The notes under the pieces: generated by a model | What the model was told of the DNA's origin: nothing | Database searches by the model: none | The model's input: the letters and a program-made list of their open reading frames with translations, nothing else | Shown here: one piece after another, positions 46,377-58,201 of the stretch | Position numbering within the stretch: position 1 is the stretch's first letter | Layout: every line of letters starts with the position of its first letter | Made by a program: the position numbers and the translations under genes | DNA from: Blakeslea trispora | Lineage: Eukaryota; Mucoromycota; Mucoromycetes; Mucorales; Choanephoraceae | Direction of reading: 5' to 3' | Assembly (NCBI GenBank): GCA_025331445.1 | Contig: JAIWNE010000040.1 | Coordinates: forward strand, 186,001-250,000 | DNA length: 64,000 nucleotides

Positions 46377-47330
46377 ATGTCTGCTTTCGCCGATTCTTCT
46401 TTGTCTTCTCCTTCTGCCTCCTTGGCTAACGGTGAAATGGCTGTCGACCCCTCTGTTGACGCTTTGCTCAACTCGGCTCCTGTCTTCTCCCCTGGTGTTG
46501 GCTCCGTCCCTGTTGGTGTCTCTGCCTCTTCGGTGACCTCTCATGTTGCTATGTTGCAGCAGGATGTCAACAATCTGACAGTTCACTTAGTGACCTTGAC
46601 TGCTCAGATTACGCATCCTCTGCCCGGCACTGATGTCGCTGCTTTGCGCCAGCAGGTGGAAGCTGGTTCCCAAACCTTGGACTTGCTCCAACGAACTCTC
46701 CTCCAAGTTCGGGGTACTTCTTCTGGTTTTTCTGCTGCTTCTGTGTCGGTCGCCGCTCCTGCTGCCATCTGCCCTGCCAACCTGCCTTGTTTCCAGTGGA
46801 TCGGTATGGTGCACAACCCCGCTGTGCACATCTTCTCAGATGTAACAGCTTGCCTCGTCTCTTTCCAAGACGTTATTTTTGCTCATGGCTTGGACATGAA
46901 CACCCACTTTCTGCGCCTCGTACCTCAGCAATTGGGGGAAAAGGTCAGAAAGTGGTACGACCGATTTCTCCTTGGCTTCTCTCCTGGCTCTCCTCTGTAC
47001 CAAGACTTCAAGGCCGCCATCACTGCTCGCTTTGGTCGTTCTTCGGTTCAAGAACAGGCTGACTGTGCTTTGCGTTTAGCAAACATGGTTCTGGAAAAGG
47101 GCGAAACGGTTCACCTCTTCGTGGATCGTTTCCGGGACTTGCGTCGCCGAGCAGGTGATCAAACCGTCCCCTCGTCAATTCTTATTGACACTTTTTGGAA
47201 GGCTCTCCCCGGGGCATTTAAGGAACGTTTTGCTGTTACTCGTGCTGTGCTCCCTGCTGAGCGCAAGAGTGATATTGATGCCTTGTTGGTGTCGTATTTG
47301 GGCATATACAGAAGCCAGAACGACTTATAA
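46377..47330 (+). pseudogene. Retrotransposon gag, 317 aa, element otherwise missing
   Basis: Open frame with the capsid-type region of retrotransposon gag: FQDVIFAHG, VRKWYDRFLLGFSPGSPLYQDF, ITARFGRSS, and ETVHLFVDRFRDLRRRAG. An N-terminal Ala/Ser/Val-rich stretch precedes it. There is no zinc knuckle and no pol downstream; the frame ends soon after the capsid domain and a DDE element begins, so the element is truncated. Base composition is strikingly richer in G+C and C-ending codons than everything around it. Confidence 0.75.
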
Positions 47331-47440
47331 TCGGAAATTCAATTAATCATTACCAAAGGTTATTTTGACAGATAATGTCAAAATAACAATAAATCAAATA
47401 CAGTGCCTCCATTTTTAAATGACAAAACTTTTTGCAAGTT

Positions 47441-47581
47441 TTCGAAACCTATCTGCTCAAAACTTTTGGTGACAAAAACAAAAAACAAGCCTAAATATAT
47501 ATTTTTTTAACCTTTCTAAACAATTGTTCAGGCTTGCTTTTTGTTTTTGTCATCAAAAGTTTTGAGCAGATAGGTTTTGAA
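47441..47581. repeat. Large inverted repeat, 52-bp arms
   Basis: Arms 47441-47492 and 47530-47581, inverted, with 3 mismatches over 52 positions and a 37-nt loop. The start reads TTC then AAACCTATCTGCTC. It lies between the gag ORF and the DDE transposase start. It may be a MITE-like foldback element or part of the DDE element's terminus. Confidence 0.9.
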
Positions 47582-47775
47582 GTTAGTCGGTTTTTAAAAT
47601 TTTTGGCTGGGAGTTATATGGTGGAGGGTCAGATTTGAAAAATAAAAAATTTCTATACGATATTGTTATAGCAGTGTGTAACCTGTAATATATTTGTGTA
47701 ACCATGCCAGACAATAAATTAAGAAAACATCAAACCCAATATCCCTTCTCCATTTTCATTAAACATTATAAAATT

Positions 47776-50724
47776 ATGCCTCCACTTAACGCCAGACAAA
47801 AAACTTTCAAGAACAGAAGCAAAAACGAGAACAATTAGTTCGCCACAGTAAACGAAGTAGAGGATTGTGATGATTGGATCATTGATGGCATTAATATGGA
47901 TGAAGTCAATGCCAGAATTGAAAGTGAGGAATCTATTGAGGTTGTAAAGAGAAACATCAATAATACTCTCTCATGCAACAACAGCAACTTGGCCAAGAGA
48001 AAGGGTATATATCAAGGGGTATCAACTACCACCAAGTGGAGAAGAAAGAAGGAACAGGAGAGAGTGAAACCTGAACAAACATTGATGAGCTTTGGTATCA
48101 CTGTTCAGCAAGAGCCGGCTCCTGAAGAAAAGAAAATAAAGATCAGTGCTCGCGAGAAAGAGATCACTTTGATCAGGGAGAAGCTTGGTGACCTTCAAAA
48201 GTATGTTGTACCTGTAATGAACAAGCAAAAGGAAGGTAACAAGAGAGATACCTACAACAACGCTCGGTATCTCTCCGTGAAGTACTACTTCATGAAGCAT
48301 CTTGAAGGCGTACACAAGGGTGAAGCTGCAAAGGCAGCTGCTTTGCTCTACTGGTCTGTTGAGGACACTCACATAATTACTGCATACAACGGCCTCTTTC
48401 AGAGCAATAAAATAAAGTAAAGATCAGATTAGGCTTATTGTGACCAGTCTATTTCTATATATGGAATTCTCAGGCTGTTGCGTTCAAACGGTACAAACAC
48501 TGGATACAATGTATCCAGGTTACAGGCAATGTATACATTGTGCTCAAGTTACTCAGTTATCATACCAGTATTTCCCATACTATAAATAGAGACAGAAAAC
48601 ATATATCTGAATAAAACATCTTTCTTTTGGTCTGATTGACTTTTTATTGTTATTAATAGTGAATATATCACAATAATAAAGCAAAATCATACTTGAAGTA
48701 GTGAAGACAAGGATCTCATTATAGACCTGCTCGCACTGAAAGATAGAAATAGCTAAATAAATGGAGATTCCAATTATTGTCACTCTCACACAATAACTAT
48801 ATCAAAACCATGCTCATAGCACTTAAATCGTATTGCTCTTATATTACAATTATTTTATTTTCTTATTTAAGCTTAGTCGGGATCATAAATCGTCAGGTAC
48901 AGAGAAGTCCTGTCAAAAGAAATTTCTTTTCGATTAAATTACCAGTCCTTCAGCAAGATTAACTGTCCGCTTCATTTAAGTATAAATAGGCATCAAGTTC
49001 ATTAGATTATTAGCCCTTCTTCTATTTTTCATAAATAAAAGTCTATACAAATTCTCACAGAATTTATCCCTTGTTCTTATCGATAATACATTCATATAAC
49101 AACTACCTTTCCAACATGGCCTGACAATTCAGAGCCTTATAGAGCTGCAACTATCATCAAGTGGGTCAAGGAATTTCTTGATCAGGGTAAGCTATCCAAC
49201 CATCAGCAAGGCGCCCATGTTAAGAGATCATCTTTCTTAAGTGACTCAGATGTGAAGTTGATGATCCTTGAGAAGATCAAGCAAATGCCTCCTGCTGAGC
49301 GATCTCTCGTTGTACTGAAGAAGTACATTGGTGAAGAAGCAGTTCCTTCTGTCTTGGGTGTAAAGAGCTGTATCCCCATTTCAACCATTGCAAACTATAT
49401 GGTTGAATGGGGTTACAGCTATCGAAAGAACAAAAAGACACTGTATTTCGATGGCCATGAAAGAGAAGATGTAGTTGCCTACAGAAATGAATGGTCGCAG
49501 CGAATGGTTGACTACATGAGGAGATCAGACTTTTGCTCTGGAGGCTATTCTTGAGCCAAAACTGAATGAGGGTGAAAGCAAGATTGTGTTCGTTACTCAT
49601 GACGAATGCACTTTTTATGCAAATGACGGTAAGTACGTTTAGATCTTCGAAGCTCATTTACTAAACATTTCTGTATCCACAATTAGGAAAAGAAGTATTG
49701 TGGCTGCAAGAGGATGAAAACTACATCCGCAAGAAGTCCATGGGCTCGTCAATCATGGTAAGCGAGTTCAAGTGCCCATGCCAGGGAGCTATGAAGCAGA
49801 TGAGATGGTCCTCAAGAACCTACTTCAAAGCAGGAGACAGTAGGGAAGGGTGGTGGACTTCCGCACATATAGTAAAACAGCTCAAAGAGGATGCCATAGG
49901 GCTTTTCGAAAGTTTGCATCCTGATTGTACTACTGTCTTCCTATTTGACAACAGTTCCAATCATGGTGCATTTGCTGATGATGCTTTAGTTGCGTCTAGA
50001 ATGACGCTCAATGAAAAAGAATGGAGTGACAAGCTAAAGTATCAGTTCAAAGATACTTTAGTTACTTTGGCTAACGGCGATACGCTGATTCAGTCATTTT
50101 ACTATGACAAAGAGATCCACACGTTGGATAAGAAGAATCGACCAGTGGTATTAAAGAAAAGATTCTTCAAAGGTAATTGCTTTAGGCATTTTACGCACTC
50201 AGTCTGACTTGTTAAATCATAGGAATAAAAAAATTTTGGAAGAAAGAAGCCAGTGGTTTGGGCATGATTTGCAAGGCAAAGCCTGGAAGCTGGATTGTGG
50301 AAAGCCAGCTTGTGCTCAATCTATGTGTTGTGCAAGGCACTATCTTGAAAGTTGCCCAGACTTCAAGGCTCAAAAAACCGCACTCCAAGAAACTGTCGAA
50401 GACGCTGGTCATATCTTTGAGCTCTATCCAAAGTATCATTGCGAATGTAACTGGATAGAGTACTATTGGTCATATGCCAAGCGAGAAGCCCGTTTTAAGT
50501 GTGATTACACCTTCAAATCGCTTGAAGCCAATGTATCGACCTTTCTGGATACAGCTGGCAATACAGCTCATATTAGAAAGTATTTCCAGAAGTGTATGGA
50601 TTATATTAAACCATACAGTGATTGTAGTGATGGCCGAAAAATTTCTCTAGAATTAGAGAAATTTGTTAACAAAAGATACCTATCACATAGAAAAGTGAAA
50701 GTGGACAATGAAATCACCCAATAA
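47776..50724 (+). pseudogene. DDE transposase (Tc1/mariner-like fungal family) interrupted by an LTR-like insert
   Basis: ATG at 47776 (MPPLNARQKTFKNRSK), in-frame TAG at about 47836, then open to the insertion at 48357-49116. After the insert: HTH region (IIKWVKEFLDQGKLSNHQQG), YFDGHEREDVVAYRNEW, first Asp block VTHDECTFYANDG, REGWWTSAHIVKQL, second Asp block FLFDNSSNHGAFADDAL, and catalytic Glu block HCECNWIEYYW, ending near 50724. A short intron splits the part around 49629-49685 and another near 50172-50220. The frame shifts at the T4 at 49531-49534. So this copy has a stop, a frameshift and an insertion. Confidence 0.85.
48357..49116. mobile_element. 760-bp LTR-like insertion inside the DDE transposase
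   Basis: Ends are TGTTG...CAACA. The flanks are TGGTC (48352-48356) and TGGCC (49117-49121), a 5-bp target duplication with one transition. Removing the insert joins LLYW directly to PDNSEPYRAATIIKW, restoring the family-like sequence. Inside there are TATA-like (TATAAATAG at about 48580 and 48980) and AATAAA signals but no ORF. Best read as a solo LTR, possibly itself holding a nested element (48438-48673, ends TTGTGA/TCACAA flanked by TA). Confidence 0.75.
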
Positions 50725-51138
50725 AAACACAAATTTTGAAAATTACTATCGGATTTTTAATAATAGAGCGGGTGTGATATTCACGGTACAATTGATAAAA
50801 ATAATAAATCAATCAGACCCCAAAAGAAAGTTGTCTTTATTCAATATACATTTTCTAGCTCTATTTATTATAATATAAAAATAACAGATTTTACAAATCG
50901 TAAAAAACAGTCACATAAGAAATAAAATAAATGTACTGGAATTTAGAGCCTGACAGGGAAATACAAATTATGAGCTTTAAACCAGCTGGGAGGGGGTATG
51001 GGGGAGGGTTGTCCCTCCCCCTTACGCGAAGCCAGTAATGACTACTGAAAATTTATACAATAAATACTAAGTTACAAAATAGATTCTGAACCTTTTTCCC
51101 CTTTAATTTTAATTTTCGAAAAAAAAAAACCATCGACC
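50725..51138. other. Junction between DDE element and Helitron coding region
   Basis: AT-rich, then a G-rich/hairpin motif near 51000 (listed separately) and the leader of the Helitron ORF. The Helitron 5' end should be here but I could not fix it. Confidence 0.5.
50988..51021 (+). other. G-quadruplex-capable run overlapping a perfect hairpin
   Basis: GGGAGGGGGTATGGGGGAGG(G) has four G-runs (50988-51008). Its right half pairs perfectly with CCCTCCCCC (51013-51021), giving a 9-bp GC stem with a TTGT loop. Lies about 120 bp before the Helitron start codon. Confidence 0.75.
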
Positions 51139-54100
51139 ATGCCCAACAACGTTCAACTTTGCGCTTCTTGCAATCAGCCAGGCCACAGCCGCAGAACATA
51201 CAGAGGGTGCCCTCTTAACCCTGCCAATCTTCAAAACGAGCCAACCGCAGCTCCTGAGAGCTCCGAAGCAGTAGAGACTGTAAGTGCTGAAAATACAAAA
51301 CTTATAAGTAAATTTTCTAAATATGCTATATTTAATAGAATGACTCTATGGACGTTGATGAAGCTTCTGAATTACTCAATTCTGAAAACCAACAAAATGC
51401 ACGCATGCAATGTTCAGCATGTCATCAGTTTGGACATTTGCGTAGAACCAACCGTCTTTGTCCTTTGTATACTCCTCCCAGTATTACCAGAAGCCCTCAA
51501 AATAGCGCCAAAGCAGCTATGCAAACCGATGACCTCCCCGAAAGACATAGCTTTGGTGGTATGTCACACAGATGCTCTTTCTGTCAGGCTTTTATGTGGC
51601 CTGAAGAGCGTGCTGAAGGTGGCGTTTCAACTGCCAGATATCAGCTTTGCTGCGGGTTGGGCAGACACGTTTTGAGCCCCTTAACACCTACTCCTCAATT
51701 AATAGCTGATTTGTTGAAGGGCAATGACAATCGTAGCAAGGAGTTCAAGTCAAACATACGTGGATACAACAACGCTCTTGGATTCACATCCTTAGGAGTA
51801 AACCTGGACAGTAGCGTTCAAAACTCACGAGGAGGAGCATACGCCTTCAGAATTCATGGAAGTCTCTACCACCGAATTGGATCTCTCCTTCCATCTGAGA
51901 ATGCAGCACCTGCTTTTGCTCAAATCTATGTGTACGATGCAAGCAACGAAATCAACAATAGACATTCAGTTGCTAATCATCTTGAGACTCAAACCTTGGG
52001 ATTGCTTCAAAACTTGATGCATGAAGTCAATCCTATAGTCAGGGATTTCAAGACAATGGCTCAGTTTGTTAGTGAGAACCCAGACCAGATTTCAGACATT
52101 TCGATGGTCTTTAGAGCAGAGGGTGCACCTGACCCCAGAAGATACAACGCACCTACCACTTCCACTGAGGTTGGTATCTTGCTCTTAGGTAGCGGTAGAA
52201 GAGAGGAGGATGAGCAGTCAAAGTACCGCGACATCATCATTCGACCTCAAAATGGAGGTCTACAGAGGATTAATGAGTTGAACCAGATGTATGACCCAAT
52301 GTCATATGTCTTAATCTTCCCAGAGGGACAGTGTGGTTGGAACAAGGACTATGTGTCTTTGAGCGGAGTGAAAGTAACTGCTATGCAGTATTATAGCTTT
52401 CGTTTAATGTACAGGGGATCAGAACACTGTTTGCATTTGTATGGAAAACTTTTCCATCAGTTCATTGTTGACATGTATGCAAAAATTGAGCAATTCCGCT
52501 TAAACTTCATACGAAACAATCAATCCAGCCTTCGTTTTGAGTTGTACCGTGGGCTCCAAGATGCAGTTGCTCATGATGACACAGATGCCAATTCGCTAGG
52601 ATTGAAAGTAGTTCTTCCAAGCACTTTCATCGGAGGGCCAAGACATATGGCTCAACTCTACCAAGATGCAATGAGTATCGTAAGAAGGCTTGGCAAGCCT
52701 GATTATTTCATCACATTCACTTGCAATCCTACTTGGCCCGAGATCAAGAATGAACTTTTATTTGGACAAACTGCTTCTGATCGACCAGACCTTTGTTCTA
52801 GAGTTTTTCGATTGAAGCTCAAAGAGCTAATGAAAGACCTCACCAAGAATGATATTCTGGGCAAAGTGATCGGTCATGTTAGCGTGATTGAGTTTCAAAA
52901 ACGTGGGCTGCCTCATGCTCATATTTTGATTATTGTGAGACCTGAAGACAAGTTGAGAAGTGTAGATGATTATGACAAGGTGGTATCTGCTGAAATACCA
53001 GATCAAGTCAAGTTCCCTTTGGCTTATGAAACGGTTACAAAAAATATGATGCACGGTCCATGTGGCTTGCTTGATCCCAGAGCTGTGTGCATGAAAGAGG
53101 GAAAATGTTCAAAGGGATTCCCTAAGAAATTCGTGGATAGAACTGTTGCTGCTGAGTCTGGATATCCAGTGTATAGAAGAAGAAGGGATGGCAGAGGTGT
53201 TGCTAGAAGGAATGGAGTTATACTGGATAATTCTTGGGTGGTCCCACACAACATCTATTTGTGTACCAAGTATGATGCGCACATCAATGTAGAAATTTGC
53301 AGTACTGTCTCGGCTGTCAAATACATTTACAAATATGTGTACAAAGGTCATGATAGAGCAAATGTTGTCATTAGCAACAATAACAATCAACAACAAAACA
53401 GTAGCAGCAGTAGCAATCAAGGCGTAATCGTTCATGACGAGATAAACCATTTTGTGGATGCGCGCTACGTATCAGCCCCAGAGGCTGCATAGAGAATATT
53501 TGGTTTTTCGCTTCATAAGGAATATCCTTTCCACCAGCGCCTAAGTATACATCTTCCTGGACAACAAGCTGTGTTTTTCGAAGAAGGTAGCAACCTGAGA
53601 GAGGTCTTGGCTTCAGATGCAGCAACTAAGCATACGACTCTCACAGCTTGGTTTGAATGCAATCGAGTAGACCCTGATGCACGCCAATTTTTGTATACCG
53701 AGTTTCCTGAACACTATACATGGCAAAAGAGTGATTGCAAGTGGAAAAAAAGACAAAGAGGCTTACACGAAACCATTGGTAGAATATACTCAGTATCGCC
53801 AAGAGAACCTGAGAAATTTTATCTTCGTTTGCTGCTTAGCCATGTTCGTGGAGCTAAAAGCTTTGAAGAAATGAGAACTGTGGATGGAGTGTTGTATGAG
53901 ACTTTTCAAGCAGCAGCTCGGGCCAGAGGTCTTTTAGCAGATGATGAACAATGGGACCTATGCTTGCTAGAGGGTAACACCTTTAAGTCTGCAGTGATGC
54001 TTAGGAAGCTGTTTGCGGTTATTCTGTTGTTTTGTGAGCCCTCAGACCCATTAAGACTTTGGAATACACACAGAGACAACCTTTCTGATGACTATTTCCA

Positions 54101-55847
54101 AGCTCAAAGATCTCGATTGACAGAAGAAGTACCTCAGCTGACCGACCAAATGAGGAATGTTGCATACGGTAATTCTCTTTTGGATTTTGACGATAACTTG
54201 AGTGCTCAAAACATTCGCATCGCTGATTTTGATGGATTTGTGTTGCCTGCTGTTGATACTAGAGACAACCATTCAAGCGAGTATCGAGGCATGCCCAGAA
54301 ATAAGAGAGAGCAACGTGAGCTATGTGAAGAAGCAGCAATGTCTATGTTTGATCCTGTAGATTTGCCTTTCAACGAAAACCAGCGAACAATATTCAATAT
54401 TGTTATGGAAGCTTTCAATGCAAGTCAAATAGTTGGTGGTGTCCGCGCTCATCTGGACAATAATCTTTTCTTCCTTGACGGTCCAGGCGGCACAGGAAAG
54501 ACATACATCTTCAATGCTATACTTCAGGCTGTTAGACGAACAAGAAATATTGCTCTCTCAGTCGCAGTTAGCGGAACAGCCGCTCTTCTTTTAAAGGGTG
54601 GTTCTACAGCGCACTCAAGATTCAAAATACCCATTAGTTGTAGTGCAACTTCGGTCTGTAACATGAGACCTAATTCCATAGCTGCTAACTTGGTAACACT
54701 TTCAGCTGCAATTGTATGGGACGAAGCTTCGATGATTAGCCGAGATGTTCTGGAAACAGTAGATAGATCATTTAGAGATATAATGAAAAAGAAAGACCAA
54801 AGACTATCTCAGGTACCCTTTGGTGGTAAACTCATTGTGTTTGGCGGAGACTTTCGTCAAGTTTTGCCCATCGTGCCCAAGGGAAGCAAAGACGAGATTA
54901 TTGAAGCAAGTGTTTTGACCTCGCCTCTCTGGACTCGAGTAAAGGTGCTTCGATTAACCACGAATATGAGAGTACAGCAGGCTCTATCTTTGAATGACTC
55001 CAACTCGGCTCAGATTTTGCAAGAATTTGCCACATTCTTACTCTCTATTGGCAATGGCTCTTACCCTACTCTTCCACTAACACTTGACACCATTCGCATC
55101 CCAGATCATATGTTTTTACCAGGCAATAGCATCTCTGATCTTTGTAAGCATGTGTATAACGACTTTGAGCAAGCAGTAGATGTCGAACCCGAAAACTTAG
55201 TTTCGAGGGCTATCTTAACGCCAACCAACACCAACGTTGCTGAGGTTAACAATTTGTTGTTGAGAAAGTTTCCCGGTGAATGTAAAGAGTACCTCAGTAC
55301 TGATACTGCTTTGAGTGAAGATGATGCGTTGATACTGCCACCAGAATTTCTTAATTCTTTAGACTGCGGCAGCATTCCTCCTCACAAGTTGCTAATTAAA
55401 GTCGGTTCTCCTGTGATGATGCTAAGAAACTTGGATCCATCGCAAGGCATCTGCAATGGAACAAGGATGATTTGTCGCGCATTTATGCCAAACTCTATTC
55501 ACGCTGAGGTTGCAACAGGTCCTCATAGAGGAAAACTTTTTTTGATACCTCGAATTACAATTTATACGACCGTTGAACAAGTTGGTGTTGAGTTTAAGCG
55601 ATGCCAATTTCCTATTCGTCCAGCCTTTGCTATGACAATAAACAAGTCGCAAGGCCAAACCTTAGATTCAGTTGGTCTGTATCTACCTGCACCTGTATTC
55701 TCGCACGGACAACTCTACGTTGCTCTCTCTCGAGTAAAAAGACCAGAAGATATCAAAATTTTAATTACCGCTCCTTCATCAACTCTACCAAACTTAGAGG
55801 GAAAATACACATCAAATATTGTTTGTGCTGAAATATTTCGCAATTAA
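51139..55847 (+). pseudogene. Helitron Rep-helicase, one in-frame stop
   Basis: Two exons, 51139-51279 and 51339-55847. The N-terminus holds two zinc-knuckle-like motifs (CASCNQPGHSRR..C, CSACHQFGHLRR..C), a feature of some Helitron proteins. Rep domain: HUH motif in GLPHAHILII (about 52906-52935) and the two-Tyr motif in YIYKYVYKGHD (about 53323-53352). Helicase (PIF1-like): Walker A GPGGTGKT at 54480-54503, VWDEASM, GGDFRQVLP, LRLTTNMR and the C-terminal TINKSQGQTL...VALSRV. A TAG at 53490-53492 follows SAPEAA, where relatives carry Trp; the frame is otherwise open on both sides, so a single G-to-A change could explain it. About 1.5k codons in total. Confidence 0.93.
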
Positions 55848-56089
55848 GACTTATTCCCTCTCCCTATGCCTGATTTATAACCTTTAACCTTTATTTCCAA
55901 CACAGTACTCCAATCCTTTCTATACTAACGCTTAATCTTATTTATGTTTCATCTATGCCTTTTCTATGTCCTAATTATGCCCCGTTTATGCCCCACTTAT
56001 GCTTTAATCAATCTAATAAATCTCTCTATGCCCTATGCTTCATATTAAAAATCTCAACTGTTTAACTGAGTCAAATTTATTTATTCATT

Positions 56090-56149
56090 ACCCGTGAGGG
56101 CCCCCGGAGGGCGACGCCGTAGTTGAGCGTAGCGAGACTGCACGGCTAG
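56090..56149 (+). other. Helitron 3' terminus with GC palindromes
   Basis: A sudden GC-rich segment (GAGGGCCCCCGGAGGGC..., then GCCGT...ACGGC as a possible 5-bp stem) ends GGCTAG|T. Composition and end match a Helitron 3' terminus. Confidence 0.7.
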
Positions 56150-56949
56150 TACTAATGATGGATCCCGCATCTTAACTGAGTGTTTACCTTACGTTGGATC
56201 ACAACGTACTTTCTGTTTATTTGTATAAGAACGTATCTCACCGTTAATCAATATGTCCATATATGTTAACGACGTGATGGCTAATCTGACTTTAAAATTT
56301 GTTATTGTTCCTAAAAAGGACAATGTATACAACAGCGGGAGTTTAAATGATAGAAAATTTGAAAAGAAATTAAAGTTTATAAGATTTAAGGCTGGAGGCA
56401 CTGTAATGTTCACAAAGTTGGAAAACTAAAATCATTTCAGATATTACCAGAGGTAATCTTGAAATCAAACATCTAACAAGCATTGGTAAAAAGCGATGAT
56501 ATGATATATAAAGCGTTCAATGTGCCTAGCTAACACATTGAAAGCATGATCAGATTTATATTCATTGACTCTCTTTTCATCAATACTTGAAATGGCTATA
56601 TGACATGACACATGTGATAGCAAGATGGTTGCATAGGCCTTATAATACCAAGGTAGCAGCATCTAACAGAACAAGCAATGATTCTAGAGATTTCATTATA
56701 AGAAAAGACTAAATCATTACTTGGATAAAGATAGTTCTGAGACATAATTACAAAGGGCTTGTCTATCGTTATCACCTAATCTAAACTGATCTAAACATCC
56801 AACGAAACAAGTGAACAAGTATGAAACAGTTATGCCTGATATATTGAAACACTAATCAAGATTAAACATATCTTGTCGAGCATAATTATTATCTCTCCAA
56901 GATATAAATCAAGTAAACAATATATCTCCACCTTATTCAAGGCGGGGGA
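56150..56949. other. AT-rich remnant sequence
   Basis: 800 bp with no gene. The last bases (GGCGGGGGA, 56941-56949) look like a polypurine tract directly before the LTR at 56950, so part of this may be the internal end of an otherwise lost retroelement. Confidence 0.45.
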
Positions 56950-57228
56950 TGAAATCTGGCTACAGCCATCTTTCAATTAAGGTGACCAGTCATCCTAGTA
57001 GGAAAACTGCTCATACAGATAAAATTATAACGGAGTGATTGATTGAAACCGAGATAGAAATAATATATAAACACAACATGGACTTGCAGTAGAATTAGTT
57101 CCCTCTCTTTCTTTTTAATAAAAAAATCGAGTTCCCTCTCATTGAATTTATCTGAGACTGCAAATATCACAGTATCGAACCTTCCAACTGTATCACCAAC
57201 ATCCGCTTGGAGGACATTTCGCATTTCA
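56950..57228 (+). repeat. Candidate LTR (279 bp)
   Basis: Ends TGAAAT...ATTTCA, preceded by a polypurine-like GGCGGGGGA. Contains TATA-like and AATAAA signals near 57065 and 57117. No partner LTR and no target duplication seen. Confidence 0.5.
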
Positions 57229-57274
57229 AAATACTTACAACAAGATCTCACGCCAGTATTATTAGGAAACGATG

Positions 57275-58201
57275 ATCTCTAATTTAAAATCCTGGATACA
57301 TTCATGTGATCGATGCCAGCGAAAAGGAAAAAAAGTCCTTCAAGAGATACCTCACTCTGTACCTGTTCCTGCTCTCCCCTTTTCTCAAGTTGCACATGTT
57401 GCTGTTTCCAGAGGAGGTCATCGATAAATTATAGTTGCCATCGACTACTTATCAAAATGGGTAGAAGCACGAGCACTTGTGTATGCAAACTCCATTGAAG
57501 TCTATAAGTACTGTGTTGAAGACGTTATCTGTAGACACTCGGCCCCTCATACCATCATTACCGACAACGGTTTCCCCTTCAGCAACCTACTCATTGACAC
57601 CTTATGCCAACAATTCCGCATCAAGCACAAATATTCCTCAGCATACCATCCTCAAGGCAATGGCCTGGTTGAAAGGTTTAATCGAAGTCTAGGACAATGC
57701 TTAATGGCACTACCACCGGAAGAAAAAGTTGATTGGCATTTGTACCTACATCCCATCTTGTTTTCTTATCGAACTATTACTCAAGCTTCTACAAAGCTGT
57801 CTCCTTTTGAAGTCATTTATGGTTACTTTCCCAGACATATCATTGATAACTCAATTCAAAAAATTACCACTGATAATGCCGCTGAAATTCCAGAACAAAC
57901 TGCCAAACAGTTTCAAAATTGGTACAACAATTTACAAGCAATCAGAATCAAGGCGCATAGTCACCTGGAAAAAGCACAAATGAAACAACAGAAGATGACA
58001 TCAAAAAGACTACATGCGAAGCAAGAAAACAAACCGCCTTTTGTCATTGAAGATTTGGTTCTGTGCTGTAATGACGCTGTGGCTGAAGACTTGGGCGCAA
58101 AAATTCAAGACTGTTATTCTGGACCTTTCGTAGTACAACAATCATTTGATAATAGCATCTTTTCTCTCAAAACCTTACAAGGTCAAATCGTATTGAGATA
58201 A
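57275..58201 (+). pseudogene. Ty3/gypsy integrase fragment
   Basis: Begins in the HHCC finger (IHSCDRCQRKGKK), hits a TAA at about 57425, then is open with IIVAIDYLSKWVEARA (first Asp), HTIITDNGFPFSN (second Asp), HPQGNGLVERFNRSLG (Glu) and the C-terminal chromodomain-free tail ending IVLR. RT and RNase H are missing. Sequence differs from the integrases at 38.4 kb and 44.6 kb, so it is a third gypsy lineage. Confidence 0.85.

Larger units (their letters stand above)
51139..56149 (+). mobile_element. Helitron (autonomous type), nearly intact
   Basis: Rolling-circle transposon. Contains the Rep-helicase gene and, 0.3 kb after it, a GC-rich palindromic end whose last bases are CTAG followed by T (56146-56150), the usual CTRR|T terminus. 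The start given is the first coding base, because the 5' TC end was not identified. Confidence 0.85.

Noticed and set aside
53024..53625. Minus-strand ORFs across the Helitron
   Set aside because: Antisense shadows of the Rep-helicase frame.
56090..56149. GC-rich block as a tRNA or rRNA fragment
   Set aside because: No cloverleaf; position and CTAG|T end fit a Helitron terminus better.
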